A program made the position numbers and the translations under genes. The notes under the pieces were generated by a model. It saw only the letters and a list, made by a program, of their open reading frames with translations, ran no database searches and had not been told where the DNA came from. This document shows positions 41,711-51,118 of a DNA stretch of 64,000 nt, in pieces (the stretch's first letter is position 1; each line of letters opens with the position of its first letter). The DNA is from an uncultured Gemmiger sp. (GTDB taxonomy: Bacteria; Bacillota; Clostridia; Oscillospirales; Ruminococcaceae): contig NZ_CAKTFU010000005.1 of assembly GCF_934561205.1 (NCBI RefSeq), positions 1 to 64,000 of the forward strand, written 5' to 3'.

Positions 41711-42403
41711 TTAATAGGAACAAATAAATTGGTAGCTGTTTCCGCCGTCTATGACGCGGAAACAGTAATGCATCGTGCGTACCTCGTGGGAGGAATCCTC
41801 GTACCGGTTGTCGTTCATAGTAAAATCCACCTGAACGCAGGTTCCCCCGTCAGTGTACGTTACACCTGCCGGTTTGGCGTCCAGATAAGGTAGTTCGGTT
41901 TCCAGCGAAAAGGGGTAGCAGCCGTCCGAAGGCTCTCCAAACGGCCATTCGGTAAGCTGCGATAGATCAAGATTTTCCAGCCCCAAGACATCCTGTGCGG
42001 TTTTCCGAAGATCCGCCTCGGGAATTTGGAGAAAGTAATCCTTCTCGGCGTAAGTGCCTTCCGGATGGGAGAGATAGGTTTGCAGCAGGAGGTAATAGGG
42101 CAGATAGTACGCGGTGGGCAGATGGGTGCTGTCCTCTGCGGGCTGCTGAAAAAACGTGGCAAAGCGCAGAGCAAAATCTTCCACAGGTTCGCTGTCGGCG
42201 GTCAAGTCGTCGCTGCTGGGGGAGGGAACGGGTGTTTCCGTTACAGTTGGAGATTGTGTGGGCGCGGGTGCGGCAGATTCTGTCACAGGCGGCGCCTGGG
42301 CTGCCCCTGATGCGGACGGCGATGAACTTGCCGCAGGGGTACAGCCCGCCAAAAGCAGCAGAGACACCCCGATACATACAAATTTGCGAAAAATGCTTTT
42401 CAT
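41711..42403 (-). CDS. Lipoprotein of unknown function
   Basis: A 230-residue lipoprotein with lipobox LLLLAGCTP near residue 20, then a Ser/Pro/Thr-rich linker of about 50 residues and a C-terminal domain of about 140 residues (ADSEPVEDFALRFATFFQ at its start). The end, HYCFRVIDGGNSYQF, resembles small secreted beta domains of gut Firmicutes, but no family was recognised. The ATG sits behind AGGAGGGA; an upstream in-frame start is ignored. Confidence 0.7.
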   Translation of the reverse strand: MKSIFRKFVCIGVSLLLLAGCTPAASSSPSASGAAQAPPVTESAAPAPTQSPTVTETPVPSPSSDDLTADSEPVEDFALRFATFFQQPAEDSTHLPTAYYLPYYLLLQTYLSHPEGTYAEKDYFLQIPEADLRKTAQDVLGLENLDLSQLTEWPFGEPSDGCYPFSLETELPYLDAKPAGVTYTDGGTCVQVDFTMNDNRYEDSSHEVRTMHYCFRVIDGGNSYQFICSY

Positions 42404-42467
42404 GAAAAGATCCCTCCTTTTTCTTATTATAACACGAATTGTTGCCGATTTGTTGCAAGACAAAAAA

Positions 42468-42495
42468 CGGGAGCCGCCCCAAAGGGCAGCTCCCG
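42468..42495 (-). terminator. Terminator of the oleate hydratase gene
   Basis: A 12-pair stem (one mismatch) with a short loop; on the minus strand it is followed by TTTTTT. Confidence 0.75.
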
Positions 42496-42514
42496 TACAG
42501 CAGAAAAACGACTT

Positions 42515-44293
42515 TTAGATAACCTTATAGGCTTTCAGCAGCTTTTCAATATCGGTATCCTTGATTTTGCTAAGGGCTTTCTTAACGGCAAGGCGTTCCA
42601 CCATATTCATTTCCATATCGGTAGCTTTTTTGCCGTCGCGCAGCTTAACGGTGGCGTTCAGCAGGTCGCGCACATCAAACACGCTGCCCCAGACCTCGGG
42701 TACGCCGCGGTCAACGTTCAGCAGGGTGTAGACGGCCTCCATGCCGGTGCGCATGGAATACTCGGTGGTGAAGATCGTGTCGCGCGGGGTCTCGGCAAAC
42801 TGACCGAGGAAGGCAAAGTTCACACTGCCGGCAGGCACAACATCGGGGCGGTCGCCGTAGGCGCGCGGCATAAAGAAGGCGTCGATATACGGCATCATAA
42901 CGGGCACGGTGTTGGCGCTGTGCTCCGCCATATCCTCGATCTGGTCAACGGGTACGCCGATGTGGTACAGCCACTCCATGCAGATTTCCTTGCCGGTGCA
43001 TTCGCGCATGGGCTTCTTGATGAAGTCGCCGGGCTTGTCGGTGAACAGAGAGTACACCCACACCAGGCAGTGATCCTTGGGCTGGTCGCGGAACTGCGGC
43101 TGGCGGTTGATGGTCCAGCTCATCAGCCAGCTGGAATCCTTGACGGTGACAATGCCGCCGGTGACAACGTGACCGGTGAACGGGTCGCGCTTGCAGATGT
43201 TCTTGATATAGGGGATGATGCGCTGATCCAGCGTTTCGACGGTGGCGCTCATCCAGTTGGTCTGCTCAGGGTCGTGGCAGAACTTGTCCGGGTGACCGAA
43301 GGAAGGGTCCTGTGCGGCAATCTTGCGCCACATATCCCAGCCGCCGCCTTCTTTCAGCTCGGTGTTGTACGCGGCAGGGGTGTTCTGGCTGCCCATGGAG
43401 GAGTTTTCGACACAGCCGCCGTTGGTGATAAAGACAAGGTCGTTCTCGGTCAGGTCGATGCAGTCCTTCTTGCCGTCGGCGACGACGTCAATGCGGTGCG
43501 CCAGCTTGTGCTGGGGGTCGGTGCAGTCGAATTCGACATTCGTGACCTGCACGCCGTAGTGGAACTGGACGTTGTGGCTTTCCAGATACTTGACCATGGG
43601 CAGGATCATCGACTCGTACTGGTTGTATTTGGTAAAGCGCAGCGCGGTGAAGTCAGGCAGACCGCCGATGTGGTGGATATAGCGCTGGATATACAGCTTC
43701 ATTTCCAGGGCGCTGTGCCAGTTCTCAAAGGCAAACATCGTGCGCCAGTACATCCAGAAGTTGGATTTCAGCACTTCATCGTCAAAAAAGTCGGTGATGC
43801 GCTTGTCCTGCAGCTCCTCGTTGGGGGTGAAGAACAGTTTCATGATCTCCATGGCGCCCTTGTCGGAAATGTCAAACTTGCCATCGGTGTGGGCGTCCTC
43901 GCCGCGGTTGACCGTGGCACGGCAGAGGGAGTAGTTGGGGTCCTCCTTGTTGAGCCAGTAATACTCATCCAGAACGCTTACGCCCTCGGTCTCAATGGAA
44001 GGGATGGAGCGGAACAAATCCCACATAACCTCGAAATGGTTGTCCATCTCACGACCGCCGCGCATAACGTAGCCGAGGTTTTCAAACTTGTAGCCGTCAC
44101 AGGCACCGCCCGGCAGGGACCCCTTTTCCAGAATGTGGACGTGCTCGCCCTTCATCTGGCCGTCGCGCACCAGATAGCAGGCGGCGGTCAGGGCAGCCAG
44201 ACCACTGCCGACGATGTAAGCTGATTTATTGTCCACGCCTTCGGGCTTTTTGGGACGGGCAAAGGCTTCATAGTTACCGCTGGAATAATACAT
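42515..44293 (-). CDS. ohyA: Oleate hydratase (MCRA family)
   Basis: A 592-residue FAD enzyme that adds water to the cis-9 double bond of oleic and linoleic acids, a detoxifying step common in gut bacteria. The FAD fold is YIVGSGLAALTAACYL near residue 26, with EKGSLPGGACDGYKFEN near 55 and YVMRGGREMDNHFEVMWDL near 75 typical of OhyA. The length is standard. The true start is the ATG behind AAAGGAGA. A DhaS-like TetR gene lies upstream on the same strand beyond a palindromic element, and may control it. Confidence 0.92.
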   Translation of the reverse strand: MYYSSGNYEAFARPKKPEGVDNKSAYIVGSGLAALTAACYLVRDGQMKGEHVHILEKGSLPGGACDGYKFENLGYVMRGGREMDNHFEVMWDLFRSIPSIETEGVSVLDEYYWLNKEDPNYSLCRATVNRGEDAHTDGKFDISDKGAMEIMKLFFTPNEELQDKRITDFFDDEVLKSNFWMYWRTMFAFENWHSALEMKLYIQRYIHHIGGLPDFTALRFTKYNQYESMILPMVKYLESHNVQFHYGVQVTNVEFDCTDPQHKLAHRIDVVADGKKDCIDLTENDLVFITNGGCVENSSMGSQNTPAAYNTELKEGGGWDMWRKIAAQDPSFGHPDKFCHDPEQTNWMSATVETLDQRIIPYIKNICKRDPFTGHVVTGGIVTVKDSSWLMSWTINRQPQFRDQPKDHCLVWVYSLFTDKPGDFIKKPMRECTGKEICMEWLYHIGVPVDQIEDMAEHSANTVPVMMPYIDAFFMPRAYGDRPDVVPAGSVNFAFLGQFAETPRDTIFTTEYSMRTGMEAVYTLLNVDRGVPEVWGSVFDVRDLLNATVKLRDGKKATDMEMNMVERLAVKKALSKIKDTDIEKLLKAYKVI

Positions 44294-44310
44294 AATGGTT
44301 CTCCTTTCAA

Positions 44311-44490
44311 GTGTTGCCTTAGGCAACACCTTACAATTCCCGCCTTACGGCTTAAGCACCACTCCGGCGGCTGCGGCACGGCATCTGCGTTGCCAAAATG
44401 CTCGCCAATACACAAAGTATTGCCTGCGCTTTTGGCTTAGCATCTGCCGCACCTCGCTCGCCGTATCGGCACTTAGAATTGTGCGGTGTG
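44311..44490. repeat. Palindrome-rich intergenic element
   Basis: The segment starts with an inverted repeat (GTGTTGCC TTA GGCAACAC, 44311-44329), contains further short palindromes, and has ACAATTC (44333-44339) opposed to GAATTGT (44476-44482) as possible short terminal inverted repeats. A 65-codon frame on the minus strand (44345-44542) has no ribosome binding site. It is likely a small non-coding repeat or MITE-like insertion, though only one copy is seen in this window. Confidence 0.45.
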
Positions 44491-44553
44491 GCCTTGTGTT
44501 TCTTTCGATGTCTAAAGGATACCATATAGTATGCCCGGTCACAATCAGCAGAA

Positions 44554-44588
44554 AACGCCCCGTGATAAAATCCTTATCACGGGGCGTT
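44554..44588 (-). terminator. Terminator of the TetR-family gene
   Basis: Perfect 15-base arms (44554-44568 and 44574-44588) around five bases, with TTTT after the stem on the minus strand. A second inverted repeat (TTTTATCA...TGATAAAA, 44602-44629) lies between it and the stop codon. Confidence 0.75.
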
Positions 44589-44634
44589 GAGTTGTATAAA
44601 ATTTTATCATTGGGGGCTGTTTGATAAAAACAGT

Positions 44635-45198
44635 TTACGGCTTATCGGTGCGCAGGCGCTGCAAGGCGGCGTTGATGCTGCCGTGGATGACCTGCTCGAG
44701 CTGATTTACCATCTTTTGCGGGGATTCCTTCATGTCGGATTTGATCCAGTCCAGCATCAGCCCCACAAACATATACTTGTACAGCGTGGCAATATAGGCC
44801 TTGTCCTCAGGGCGCACGGACATGCCCTGTGCCTGTTCCTCGACCACACCCTCCAGCAGGTCATAGGTCAGGCGGTACAGATAATTTTCTACCTGCTCAC
44901 GGCTGACACAGCGGTAGACGTTCAGGATAAAGGGCTTGTTATTTTGCACGGCTTCAAAAATCTGCAAAAGACCCTGCTGCCATGTTTCGTAGGTCTTTTT
45001 GCCTGCCAGGGCGCGGGCGGCGTCCTCCTCACACGACCATTCGACAAGGTCGTAGATGTCCTTGAAATGGTAGTAGAAGGTCATACGGTTGATGCCGCAG
45101 TCCTCGGCAATATCGTTGATGGTGATCTTATTCAGCGGCTTTTGCAGCAGCAGATTTTTGAGTGATGCCTCCAAAGCGCGCTTTGTGATTTCGGACAT
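44635..45198 (-). CDS. TetR-family regulator, DhaS-like
   Basis: A 187-residue regulator. The N-terminal helix-turn-helix (ITKRALEASLKNLL, KITINDIAEDCGINRMTFYY) and the FKDIYDLVEWSCEEDA stretch are the hallmarks of the DhaS-like subgroup with a TetR_C_8-type C-terminal ligand domain. It is divergent from a thioredoxin-reductase-like gene and upstream of oleate hydratase, so either could be its target. The ATG follows GGAGGTC. Confidence 0.85.
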   Translation of the reverse strand: MSEITKRALEASLKNLLLQKPLNKITINDIAEDCGINRMTFYYHFKDIYDLVEWSCEEDAARALAGKKTYETWQQGLLQIFEAVQNNKPFILNVYRCVSREQVENYLYRLTYDLLEGVVEEQAQGMSVRPEDKAYIATLYKYMFVGLMLDWIKSDMKESPQKMVNQLEQVIHGSINAALQRLRTDKP

Positions 45199-45356
45199 GA
45201 TAAGACCTCCTTTGCTGGTTTCTATTATACAGGAAAACGAGAATTTCTGCAAGAGACGGCTTTTTGATGGGCGATTTTCCTAAAATAAGGTGGACTTTCC
45301 CGCCAAAGTGTGGCATTATTATACCATAAGATACGATTTGCAGGAGGATACTCAGA

Positions 45357-46214
45357 ATGTATGATGCAGCCATTATCGGAACGGGGCCGGCAGGTGTGTC
45401 TGCCGCGCTGACTCTGCACGCCAACGGCAAGAATTTTATCTGGATCGGCAGCGAGCAGCTCAGCGATAAGGTACAAAAAGCCGAGCGTATCGCCAACTAC
45501 CCCGGCTTGCCGATGGTCACCGGTGCGCAGATGAACGAGATATTTCGCCGCCAGTGCGGTGAACTGGGCATTGCCGTCACTGACCGTATGGTCAACTCCG
45601 TCATCCCGATGGACGGCAGCTATGCGCTGATGGCGGGCGCGGATTTTTACGAGGCAAAGACTGTGCTGCTGGCGACCGGTGTGGTTGCCGTGGGCACCCT
45701 GCCGGGGGAAGCTGATCTGCTGGGCAAGGGCGTAAGCTACTGTGCCACCTGCGACGGGGCGTTGTACCGCGGCAAGACCATTGCTGTCCTGTGCGGTGCC
45801 AAGCGCTTTGAGCATGAGGTCGCCTATCTGGCGGAACTGGCAGAAAAGGTCTACTGCCTACCTTTATATAAGGGGGCCGGCATTGACGCTGCCAACGTGG
45901 AAGTCTTGCAGGAGCGCATTGTGAACCTGAAAGCCGAAAACGACCGCCTGTGCGGAATCGTTCTGAAAAACGGTGACGAACTTGCGGTGGACGGGCTGTT
46001 CTGTCTGCGGGAGAGCATCTCCCCCGCGACACTTTTGCCGGGGCTGGCTATCGCCAACGGACACATAGAAACGGATCGTCGCATGGCGACCAACCTGCCC
46101 GGCTGTTTCGCAGCAGGGGACTGCACGGGGCGGCCCTACCAGTATGTCAAGGCGGCGGGCGAGGGCAACGTGGCGGCGTACAGCATGGTAGAGTATCTGG
46201 CACACAACAAATAA
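45357..46214 (+). CDS. Thioredoxin-reductase-like flavoprotein with unusual nucleotide site
   Basis: A 285-residue protein of the low-molecular-weight thioredoxin reductase fold. The FAD loop is IIGTGPAGVSAALTL, the redox-active pair is CATC in YCATCDGALYRGK near residue 128, and the C-terminal FAD motif is GCFAAGDCTGRPYQYVKA. The NADPH half lacks GxGxxA and HRRxxxR: the equivalent stretches read AVLCGAKRFEHEVAYL and CLPLYKG. It may take electrons from another donor, as in ferredoxin-dependent clostridial enzymes. GGAGGAT precedes the ATG. A cysteine desulfidase gene follows. Confidence 0.8.
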   Translation: MYDAAIIGTGPAGVSAALTLHANGKNFIWIGSEQLSDKVQKAERIANYPGLPMVTGAQMNEIFRRQCGELGIAVTDRMVNSVIPMDGSYALMAGADFYEAKTVLLATGVVAVGTLPGEADLLGKGVSYCATCDGALYRGKTIAVLCGAKRFEHEVAYLAELAEKVYCLPLYKGAGIDAANVEVLQERIVNLKAENDRLCGIVLKNGDELAVDGLFCLRESISPATLLPGLAIANGHIETDRRMATNLPGCFAAGDCTGRPYQYVKAAGEGNVAAYSMVEYLAHNK

Positions 46215-46231
46215 TGGCGGAGGAACGGGAA

Positions 46232-47506
46232 ATGGAAAGCAATCAGGACTGTTTTGCGCGCTATATTCAAATTTTGCAGGAGGAGCTGCGCCCTGCGATG
46301 GGCTGCACCGAACCGATTGCCATTGCCTACGCGGCCGCTAAGGCACGGGATGTTTTGGGCTGTCTGCCCGACCGTATGCTGGTGGAGGTCAGCGGAAATA
46401 TTATTAAAAACGTGAAAAGCGTAATCATTCCTCACACCGGCGGACTGCGCGGCATCGCCGCGGCTGCCGCCGTGGGCGCTGTGGCGGGCGATGCTGCCGC
46501 CGAGCTGGCGGTCATCTCCCAAGTGACCCCGAAAGAAGTCGCGGAGACGGCGCAATACCTGCAAAAGACGCCGATCGATGTGCACTGCGCTGAAAACGGC
46601 CATATTTTTGACATTGCCGTCACGGCGTGGCAAGGGGAGAACAATGCCTATGTGCGCATTGCCGACTACCACACAAACATTGTCAGCATACATCGCAACG
46701 GGGAGACCCTGCTGGAAAAAACCGCCGAAACGCAGGAGAACGGCTTGACCGACCGCCGCTGCCTGTCCGTTGAGGGCATTGTGGAATTCGCTGACCATGT
46801 AGAGCTGGATGCCGTAAAACCGACGCTGGAACGGCAGATTGAATGTAATATGGCCATAGCAGCCGAGGGGCTGCGCGGCAATTACGGCGCAAACATCGGA
46901 AAGACGCTGCTGAAAAACCACGAGGACAGCATCGACTACAAGATGCGCGCCTGGGCGGCAGCGGGCAGCGACGCCCGCATGAACGGCTGCGAACTGCCCG
47001 TGGTCATCAACTCCGGCAGCGGAAACCAGGGCATTACCGCCAGTGTGCCGGTCATCGTCTATGCGCGTGAAAACGAAAACTCCCATGAAGAACTGCTGCG
47101 GGCGCTCTGTGTGTCCAACCTGGTGACCATCCATCTGAAAACGGGCATCGGGCGGCTTTCCGCCTATTGCGGCGCTGTCAGTGCCGGTGTGGGTGCGGGG
47201 GCAGGCATCGCCTACTTAAAAGGCGGCGGGTTTGAACAGATCGCCCACACGGTGGTCAACGCTGTGGCTGTGACCTCCGGCATCATCTGCGACGGTGCCA
47301 AGGCCAGCTGTGCCGCCAAAATTGCCGCTGCCGTGGACGCGGGCATTTTGGGGCTGACCATGTACGAAAACGGAAACGAGTTTTTTGGCGGGGACGGCAT
47401 CGTCAAAAAGGGCGTGGAAAAAACCATTGACACCGTCGGCCGCCTGGCCCGCATCGGCATGGAGCAGACCGATAAGGAAATCATCCATCTGATGATGGAA
47501 GTATGA
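46232..47506 (+). CDS. L-cysteine desulfidase family protein (CyuA/UPF0597)
   Basis: A 424-residue protein of the serine dehydratase-alpha-like family that breaks cysteine into pyruvate, ammonia and sulfide with an Fe-S cluster. EELRPAMGCTEPIAIAYAAA near the N-terminus and TSGIICDGAKASCAAKI near residue 350 carry the cluster cysteines. The ATG with GGAGG eight bases upstream (46232) is preferred to the one overlapping the preceding stop (46214). It lies in a run of three same-strand genes with the flavoprotein and an M16 peptidase. Confidence 0.85.
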   Translation: MESNQDCFARYIQILQEELRPAMGCTEPIAIAYAAAKARDVLGCLPDRMLVEVSGNIIKNVKSVIIPHTGGLRGIAAAAAVGAVAGDAAAELAVISQVTPKEVAETAQYLQKTPIDVHCAENGHIFDIAVTAWQGENNAYVRIADYHTNIVSIHRNGETLLEKTAETQENGLTDRRCLSVEGIVEFADHVELDAVKPTLERQIECNMAIAAEGLRGNYGANIGKTLLKNHEDSIDYKMRAWAAAGSDARMNGCELPVVINSGSGNQGITASVPVIVYARENENSHEELLRALCVSNLVTIHLKTGIGRLSAYCGAVSAGVGAGAGIAYLKGGGFEQIAHTVVNAVAVTSGIICDGAKASCAAKIAAAVDAGILGLTMYENGNEFFGGDGIVKKGVEKTIDTVGRLARIGMEQTDKEIIHLMMEV

Positions 47507-47518
47507 TAGGAGAACACT

Positions 47519-50395
47519 ATGCAACCATGTGCAAACCTGCACGGCTTTGCCGTGAAACGCGTTCGCGAGCTGCCGGAACTGGCAGCAAAGCTCTGGGAAC
47601 TGGAACACGAAAAAAGCGGTGCGCAGCTCTGCTGGCTGGATCGCGCCGATGAAAACAAAACCTTTTCCATTGCGTTTAAGACGATCCCGCAGGACTCCAC
47701 GGGCGTATTTCATATCCTGGAACATTCCGTGTTGTGCGGGTCGGATAAATATCCTGTCAAGGAGCCGTTTGTCAATCTGCTGAAATCCTCGGTGCAGACC
47801 TTCCTGAACGCCATGACCTACCCCGACAAGACGGTCTACCCTGTTTCCAGCCGCAACGACCGCGATTTCTTGAACCTGATGGATGTCTATCTGGATGCCG
47901 TACTGCACCCTGCCATTTACCATAAGCCGGAAATTTTCCGGCAGGAGGGCTGGCGCTATGAGTTGGGGGAGACCCCGATTTATCAGGGCGTCGTATTTAA
48001 CGAGATGAAGGGCGCGTACAGCTCGCCCGATACCGTGATGGAAAGCGCCGTCAATGAACTGTTGTTCCCGAATACCTGCTATCGGTACGAATCCGGCGGC
48101 GACCCGTCGTGTATCCCCGATTTGACCTACGAGCAATTTCTGGCAAATCACAAAAAGTTTTACCACCCGTCCAACGCGCGCATCTCGCTGGTGGGCAGCG
48201 TGGATATGGACGCGGCACTTTCCAAAATCGACAGCTTCCTGAAAGAGTATGACCGCATTACGGCGGATTTTACCATCCCCATGCAGCAGCCTGTTGCGGC
48301 AGTGCAGCGGGAGGTGCCCTATGAGGTGGGCGAGGATGAACCGCTGGAGGGGCGCACGATGGTATGCTGCGCCACACTTTTGGGCAGCTATGCCGACACC
48401 GACCGCTATTTTGCGGCGTCAGTGCTGGCGGACTACCTGACCGGGGACAACGAGGCCCCCTTGAAACGCGCGATTCTCGACGCGGGGTTGGGGCAGGATG
48501 TCAACGTCAACGTGCGCAGTGACATACAGCAGTCGTGGGTGTCGTGGGAGGTTTGCAACACCGACGCCGAGAAGCTGCCGGAAATTCGCAGTACGATCCG
48601 CGCTGCTCTGCAAAAGATTGCCGACGAAGGGCTGGATGCTAACCGTCTGGAAGCCTGCTACAACCACTTTGCGTTTTCTCAGCGTGACCGCGATGGCAGC
48701 GGAATGCCGCGCAGCTTAATTGAGGCGCTGACCATGCTGGACAGCTGGCTGTACGGCGGCGACCCCGCCCGGCCGCTGCTGGTGGACAAGCCGCTGGAAA
48801 AACTGGCGGCCGATCTGAATACGGATCTGTTTGCAGACCTCATCCGTGAACTGTTCCTGGACGAGAGCCACAGCGTGACCGCTGTGTTGGTGCCCTCGCA
48901 TACGGTGGGGGCCGAAAAGGCCAAGGCCGAGGCAGACCGTTTGACAGCAGAAACCGCCGCATGGACGCCCGAAAAGCGCGCCGAACTGCAGAAACAGGCG
49001 GAGGAACTGGCCCGCTGGCAGCAGACTCCCGACAGCGAGGAGGCAGTCAGGACTATACCGATGCTGCAGCTTTCCGACCTGAAACCGGAACCGCAGGATT
49101 TGCCCATTGCCGTGACAAAGCATGGTGATGTAACGGTGCTGCGCCATAAAACGGGTGACAGCCTTGTGTATCAGAATGTCTACTTTGAGGCAAACGATCT
49201 GTCCGAAAAGGAACTGTCGGTGCTGACCGCCATGAGTATGCTGCTGGGTATTGCCGGGACAAAACAGCACGGCAGCGAGGAGCTGCAGATGCTGATCAAG
49301 CAAAAAATCGGCAGAATCAACTTTCAGGTCAACACCCTGTCCGGTGAGGATGTCGAACACTGCCGTGTGCAGCTGGTGGCGCGCATGGCGTGTCTGCCGG
49401 AGCAAGGTGAGCAAGCGAATGAACTGCTGGCAGAAATTTTGCGGGATACAGAGTTTTCTGACCGCAAGCTGCTGCGTGACCGCTTGAGCCAAGCGGCGCT
49501 GAACGCCCAGATGAGCCTGGCCGACAACGGCGAGGAGTACGCCGAGATTCGTGTAGGAGCGTACAATTCTGCGCGGGGTGCGGCAAAAGAGTATCTCTGC
49601 GGACGAGAGATGGCCGTTTGGCTGAAGGAGCAAGCCGCTGCCGAGGATACAGCGCTGGACACCGTGCTGCAAACGATGCAGATGCTGGCAGCGCGCATTT
49701 TTGCGGAAAGCCGTATGACGGTTTCCTGCTCGGACAATGTGAAAAATGAGTGGTTGGATATCCTGGCGCTGCCGCAGGGCTGCCCTGCGCCGAAATGGGC
49801 GGTCTATGCGCCGTGGGGTGCAAGGCAGGAGGGGCTGACCATTCCGGCGTCGGTCAGCTTTGCCGTCAAGGGTACCAATTTCAAGCGAAGCGGCGGGAAG
49901 TTCAGCGGTTGTTACCCGGTTCTGGTCAACATTTTGACCTTTACTTACCTGTGGGGCGAGATCCGCGTGCAGGGCGGAGCCTACGGCTGCGGCCTGATCG
50001 CCCGCAACGACGGTGATGTTGCCTTCTATACCTACCGCGACCCGCAGCCCGGGCGCTCGCTGAAAATTATGAACGGTGCAGCGCAGTATATCCGTGACTT
50101 CTGCGCGGCGGGCGGCGATTTGACCGGCTATATTTTGGGAAGTGTTTCCACACTGGACCCGCTGCTGAACACCCGCATGGCGATGCTGGTGGCGGAAACC
50201 CGCTATTTTAAGGGCACAACCCACGCAGATGTCTGCCGCTATTACAGCCAACTGGTACACACGACCCATAAGGATCTGCTGGAACTGTGCGGCGTGCTGG
50301 ATGAAATCGCTGCCGATAACGCTGTTTGCGTTGTGGCAGGCAAAAACCTGCTGGACGATTGCGGCGATGCCGTGACATCTCGCTTAAGTATCTGA
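47519..50395 (+). CDS. M16C-family zinc metallopeptidase (PreP/insulinase type)
   Basis: A 958-residue peptidase that degrades unfolded short peptides in a closed chamber. The inverted zinc motif is H65-I-L-E-H69 (VFHILEHSVLCGSDKY), the distal region NEMKGAYSSPD near residue 160 supplies the third ligand, and four alternating M16 domains fit the length. No signal peptide is seen, so it is cytosolic. It starts 12 bases after the desulfidase gene. Confidence 0.9.
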   Translation: MQPCANLHGFAVKRVRELPELAAKLWELEHEKSGAQLCWLDRADENKTFSIAFKTIPQDSTGVFHILEHSVLCGSDKYPVKEPFVNLLKSSVQTFLNAMTYPDKTVYPVSSRNDRDFLNLMDVYLDAVLHPAIYHKPEIFRQEGWRYELGETPIYQGVVFNEMKGAYSSPDTVMESAVNELLFPNTCYRYESGGDPSCIPDLTYEQFLANHKKFYHPSNARISLVGSVDMDAALSKIDSFLKEYDRITADFTIPMQQPVAAVQREVPYEVGEDEPLEGRTMVCCATLLGSYADTDRYFAASVLADYLTGDNEAPLKRAILDAGLGQDVNVNVRSDIQQSWVSWEVCNTDAEKLPEIRSTIRAALQKIADEGLDANRLEACYNHFAFSQRDRDGSGMPRSLIEALTMLDSWLYGGDPARPLLVDKPLEKLAADLNTDLFADLIRELFLDESHSVTAVLVPSHTVGAEKAKAEADRLTAETAAWTPEKRAELQKQAEELARWQQTPDSEEAVRTIPMLQLSDLKPEPQDLPIAVTKHGDVTVLRHKTGDSLVYQNVYFEANDLSEKELSVLTAMSMLLGIAGTKQHGSEELQMLIKQKIGRINFQVNTLSGEDVEHCRVQLVARMACLPEQGEQANELLAEILRDTEFSDRKLLRDRLSQAALNAQMSLADNGEEYAEIRVGAYNSARGAAKEYLCGREMAVWLKEQAAAEDTALDTVLQTMQMLAARIFAESRMTVSCSDNVKNEWLDILALPQGCPAPKWAVYAPWGARQEGLTIPASVSFAVKGTNFKRSGGKFSGCYPVLVNILTFTYLWGEIRVQGGAYGCGLIARNDGDVAFYTYRDPQPGRSLKIMNGAAQYIRDFCAAGGDLTGYILGSVSTLDPLLNTRMAMLVAETRYFKGTTHADVCRYYSQLVHTTHKDLLELCGVLDEIAADNAVCVVAGKNLLDDCGDAVTSRLSI

Positions 50396-50477
50396 TTTTG
50401 GCTTATCGGCCAAAGGACGGAAATTTCGTACCGAATAAAAGCTTTGATAGGCGGGATAGAATTCAGTCGATCTGGTA

Positions 50478-50506
50478 TTGAAATTCATTTTCAGATACGG
50501 TATGAT
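50478..50506 (+). promoter_or_regulatory. ridA promoter
   Basis: TTGAAA (50478-50483), a 17-base spacer and TATGAT (50501-50506). Confidence 0.6.
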
Positions 50507-50539
50507 AAAGCTACACACTAACAAAAAAGAGGTTTTACC

Positions 50540-50908
50540 ATGAAGGTTATTGCTACACCCAACGCTCCGGCGGCTATCGGGCCGTATTCTCAGGGTATGA
50601 TTTGCGGAGATTTTGTCTACTGCTCCGGCCAGATTCCGATCAACCCGGCTGACGGTTCGATCCCGCAGGGCATTGAGGCGCAGGCGCATCAAAGCTGCAA
50701 AAATGTGGCCGCTGTGTTGGTGGCCGGGGGAACCGGGATCGATAAGGTCGTAAAGACCACCTGCTTTTTGGCCGACATCGCTGACTTTGCAGCGTTCAAC
50801 CAAGTATACGCCGGATATTTTGTCAGCAAACCGGCGCGCAGCTGCTGTGCCGTAAAGGACCTGCCCAAGGGCGTTTTGTGTGAAATTGAGGCTGTGGCCG
50901 AGCTGTAA
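50540..50908 (+). CDS. ridA: RidA-family reactive imine deaminase
   Basis: A 122-residue trimeric protein that hydrolyses reactive enamine/imine products of PLP enzymes. NAPAAIGPYSQGMICGDFVY and VYCSGQIPINPADG are typical, and the ARSCCAVKDLP segment keeps the arginine that binds the substrate carboxylate. It has its own promoter and terminator. Confidence 0.93.
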   Translation: MKVIATPNAPAAIGPYSQGMICGDFVYCSGQIPINPADGSIPQGIEAQAHQSCKNVAAVLVAGGTGIDKVVKTTCFLADIADFAAFNQVYAGYFVSKPARSCCAVKDLPKGVLCEIEAVAEL

Positions 50909-50922
50909 AGGGCTGATTTTAT

Positions 50923-50958
50923 GCAGGGTCTCCGTTTTTGCGGAGGCCCTGCTTTTTT
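50923..50958 (+). terminator. ridA terminator
   Basis: GCAGGGTCTCCG (50923-50934) pairs with CGGAGGCCCTGC (50941-50952), one G-T mismatch-type pair, followed by six T. Confidence 0.85.
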
Positions 50959-51024
50959 GCGACAAAAAAGAATGTCGCAGCATCGAGACTATTGTGAAAT
51001 AAGGAAAATAAACAGGAGTTTTCC

Positions 51025-51053
51025 TTGCTTTTTTCTGCGGGTGAATCTATAAT
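51025..51053 (+). promoter_or_regulatory. Promoter of the diguanylate cyclase gene
   Basis: TTGCTT (51025-51030), a 17-base spacer and TATAAT (51048-51053). Confidence 0.6.
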
Positions 51054-51118
51054 ATTATACATAACAAACAAAAGTTTTGCTGAGAAATAAAATCTTTTGG
51101 CAATAACGGGAGGACGTT

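Noticed and set aside
42920..44224. 434-codon plus-strand frame opposite oleate hydratase
   Set aside because: Shadow of a conserved gene, without a start signal.
44345..44542. A 65-codon gene in the intergenic element
   Set aside because: No ribosome binding site and its sequence is made of palindromic repeat DNA; treated as part of the repeat element.
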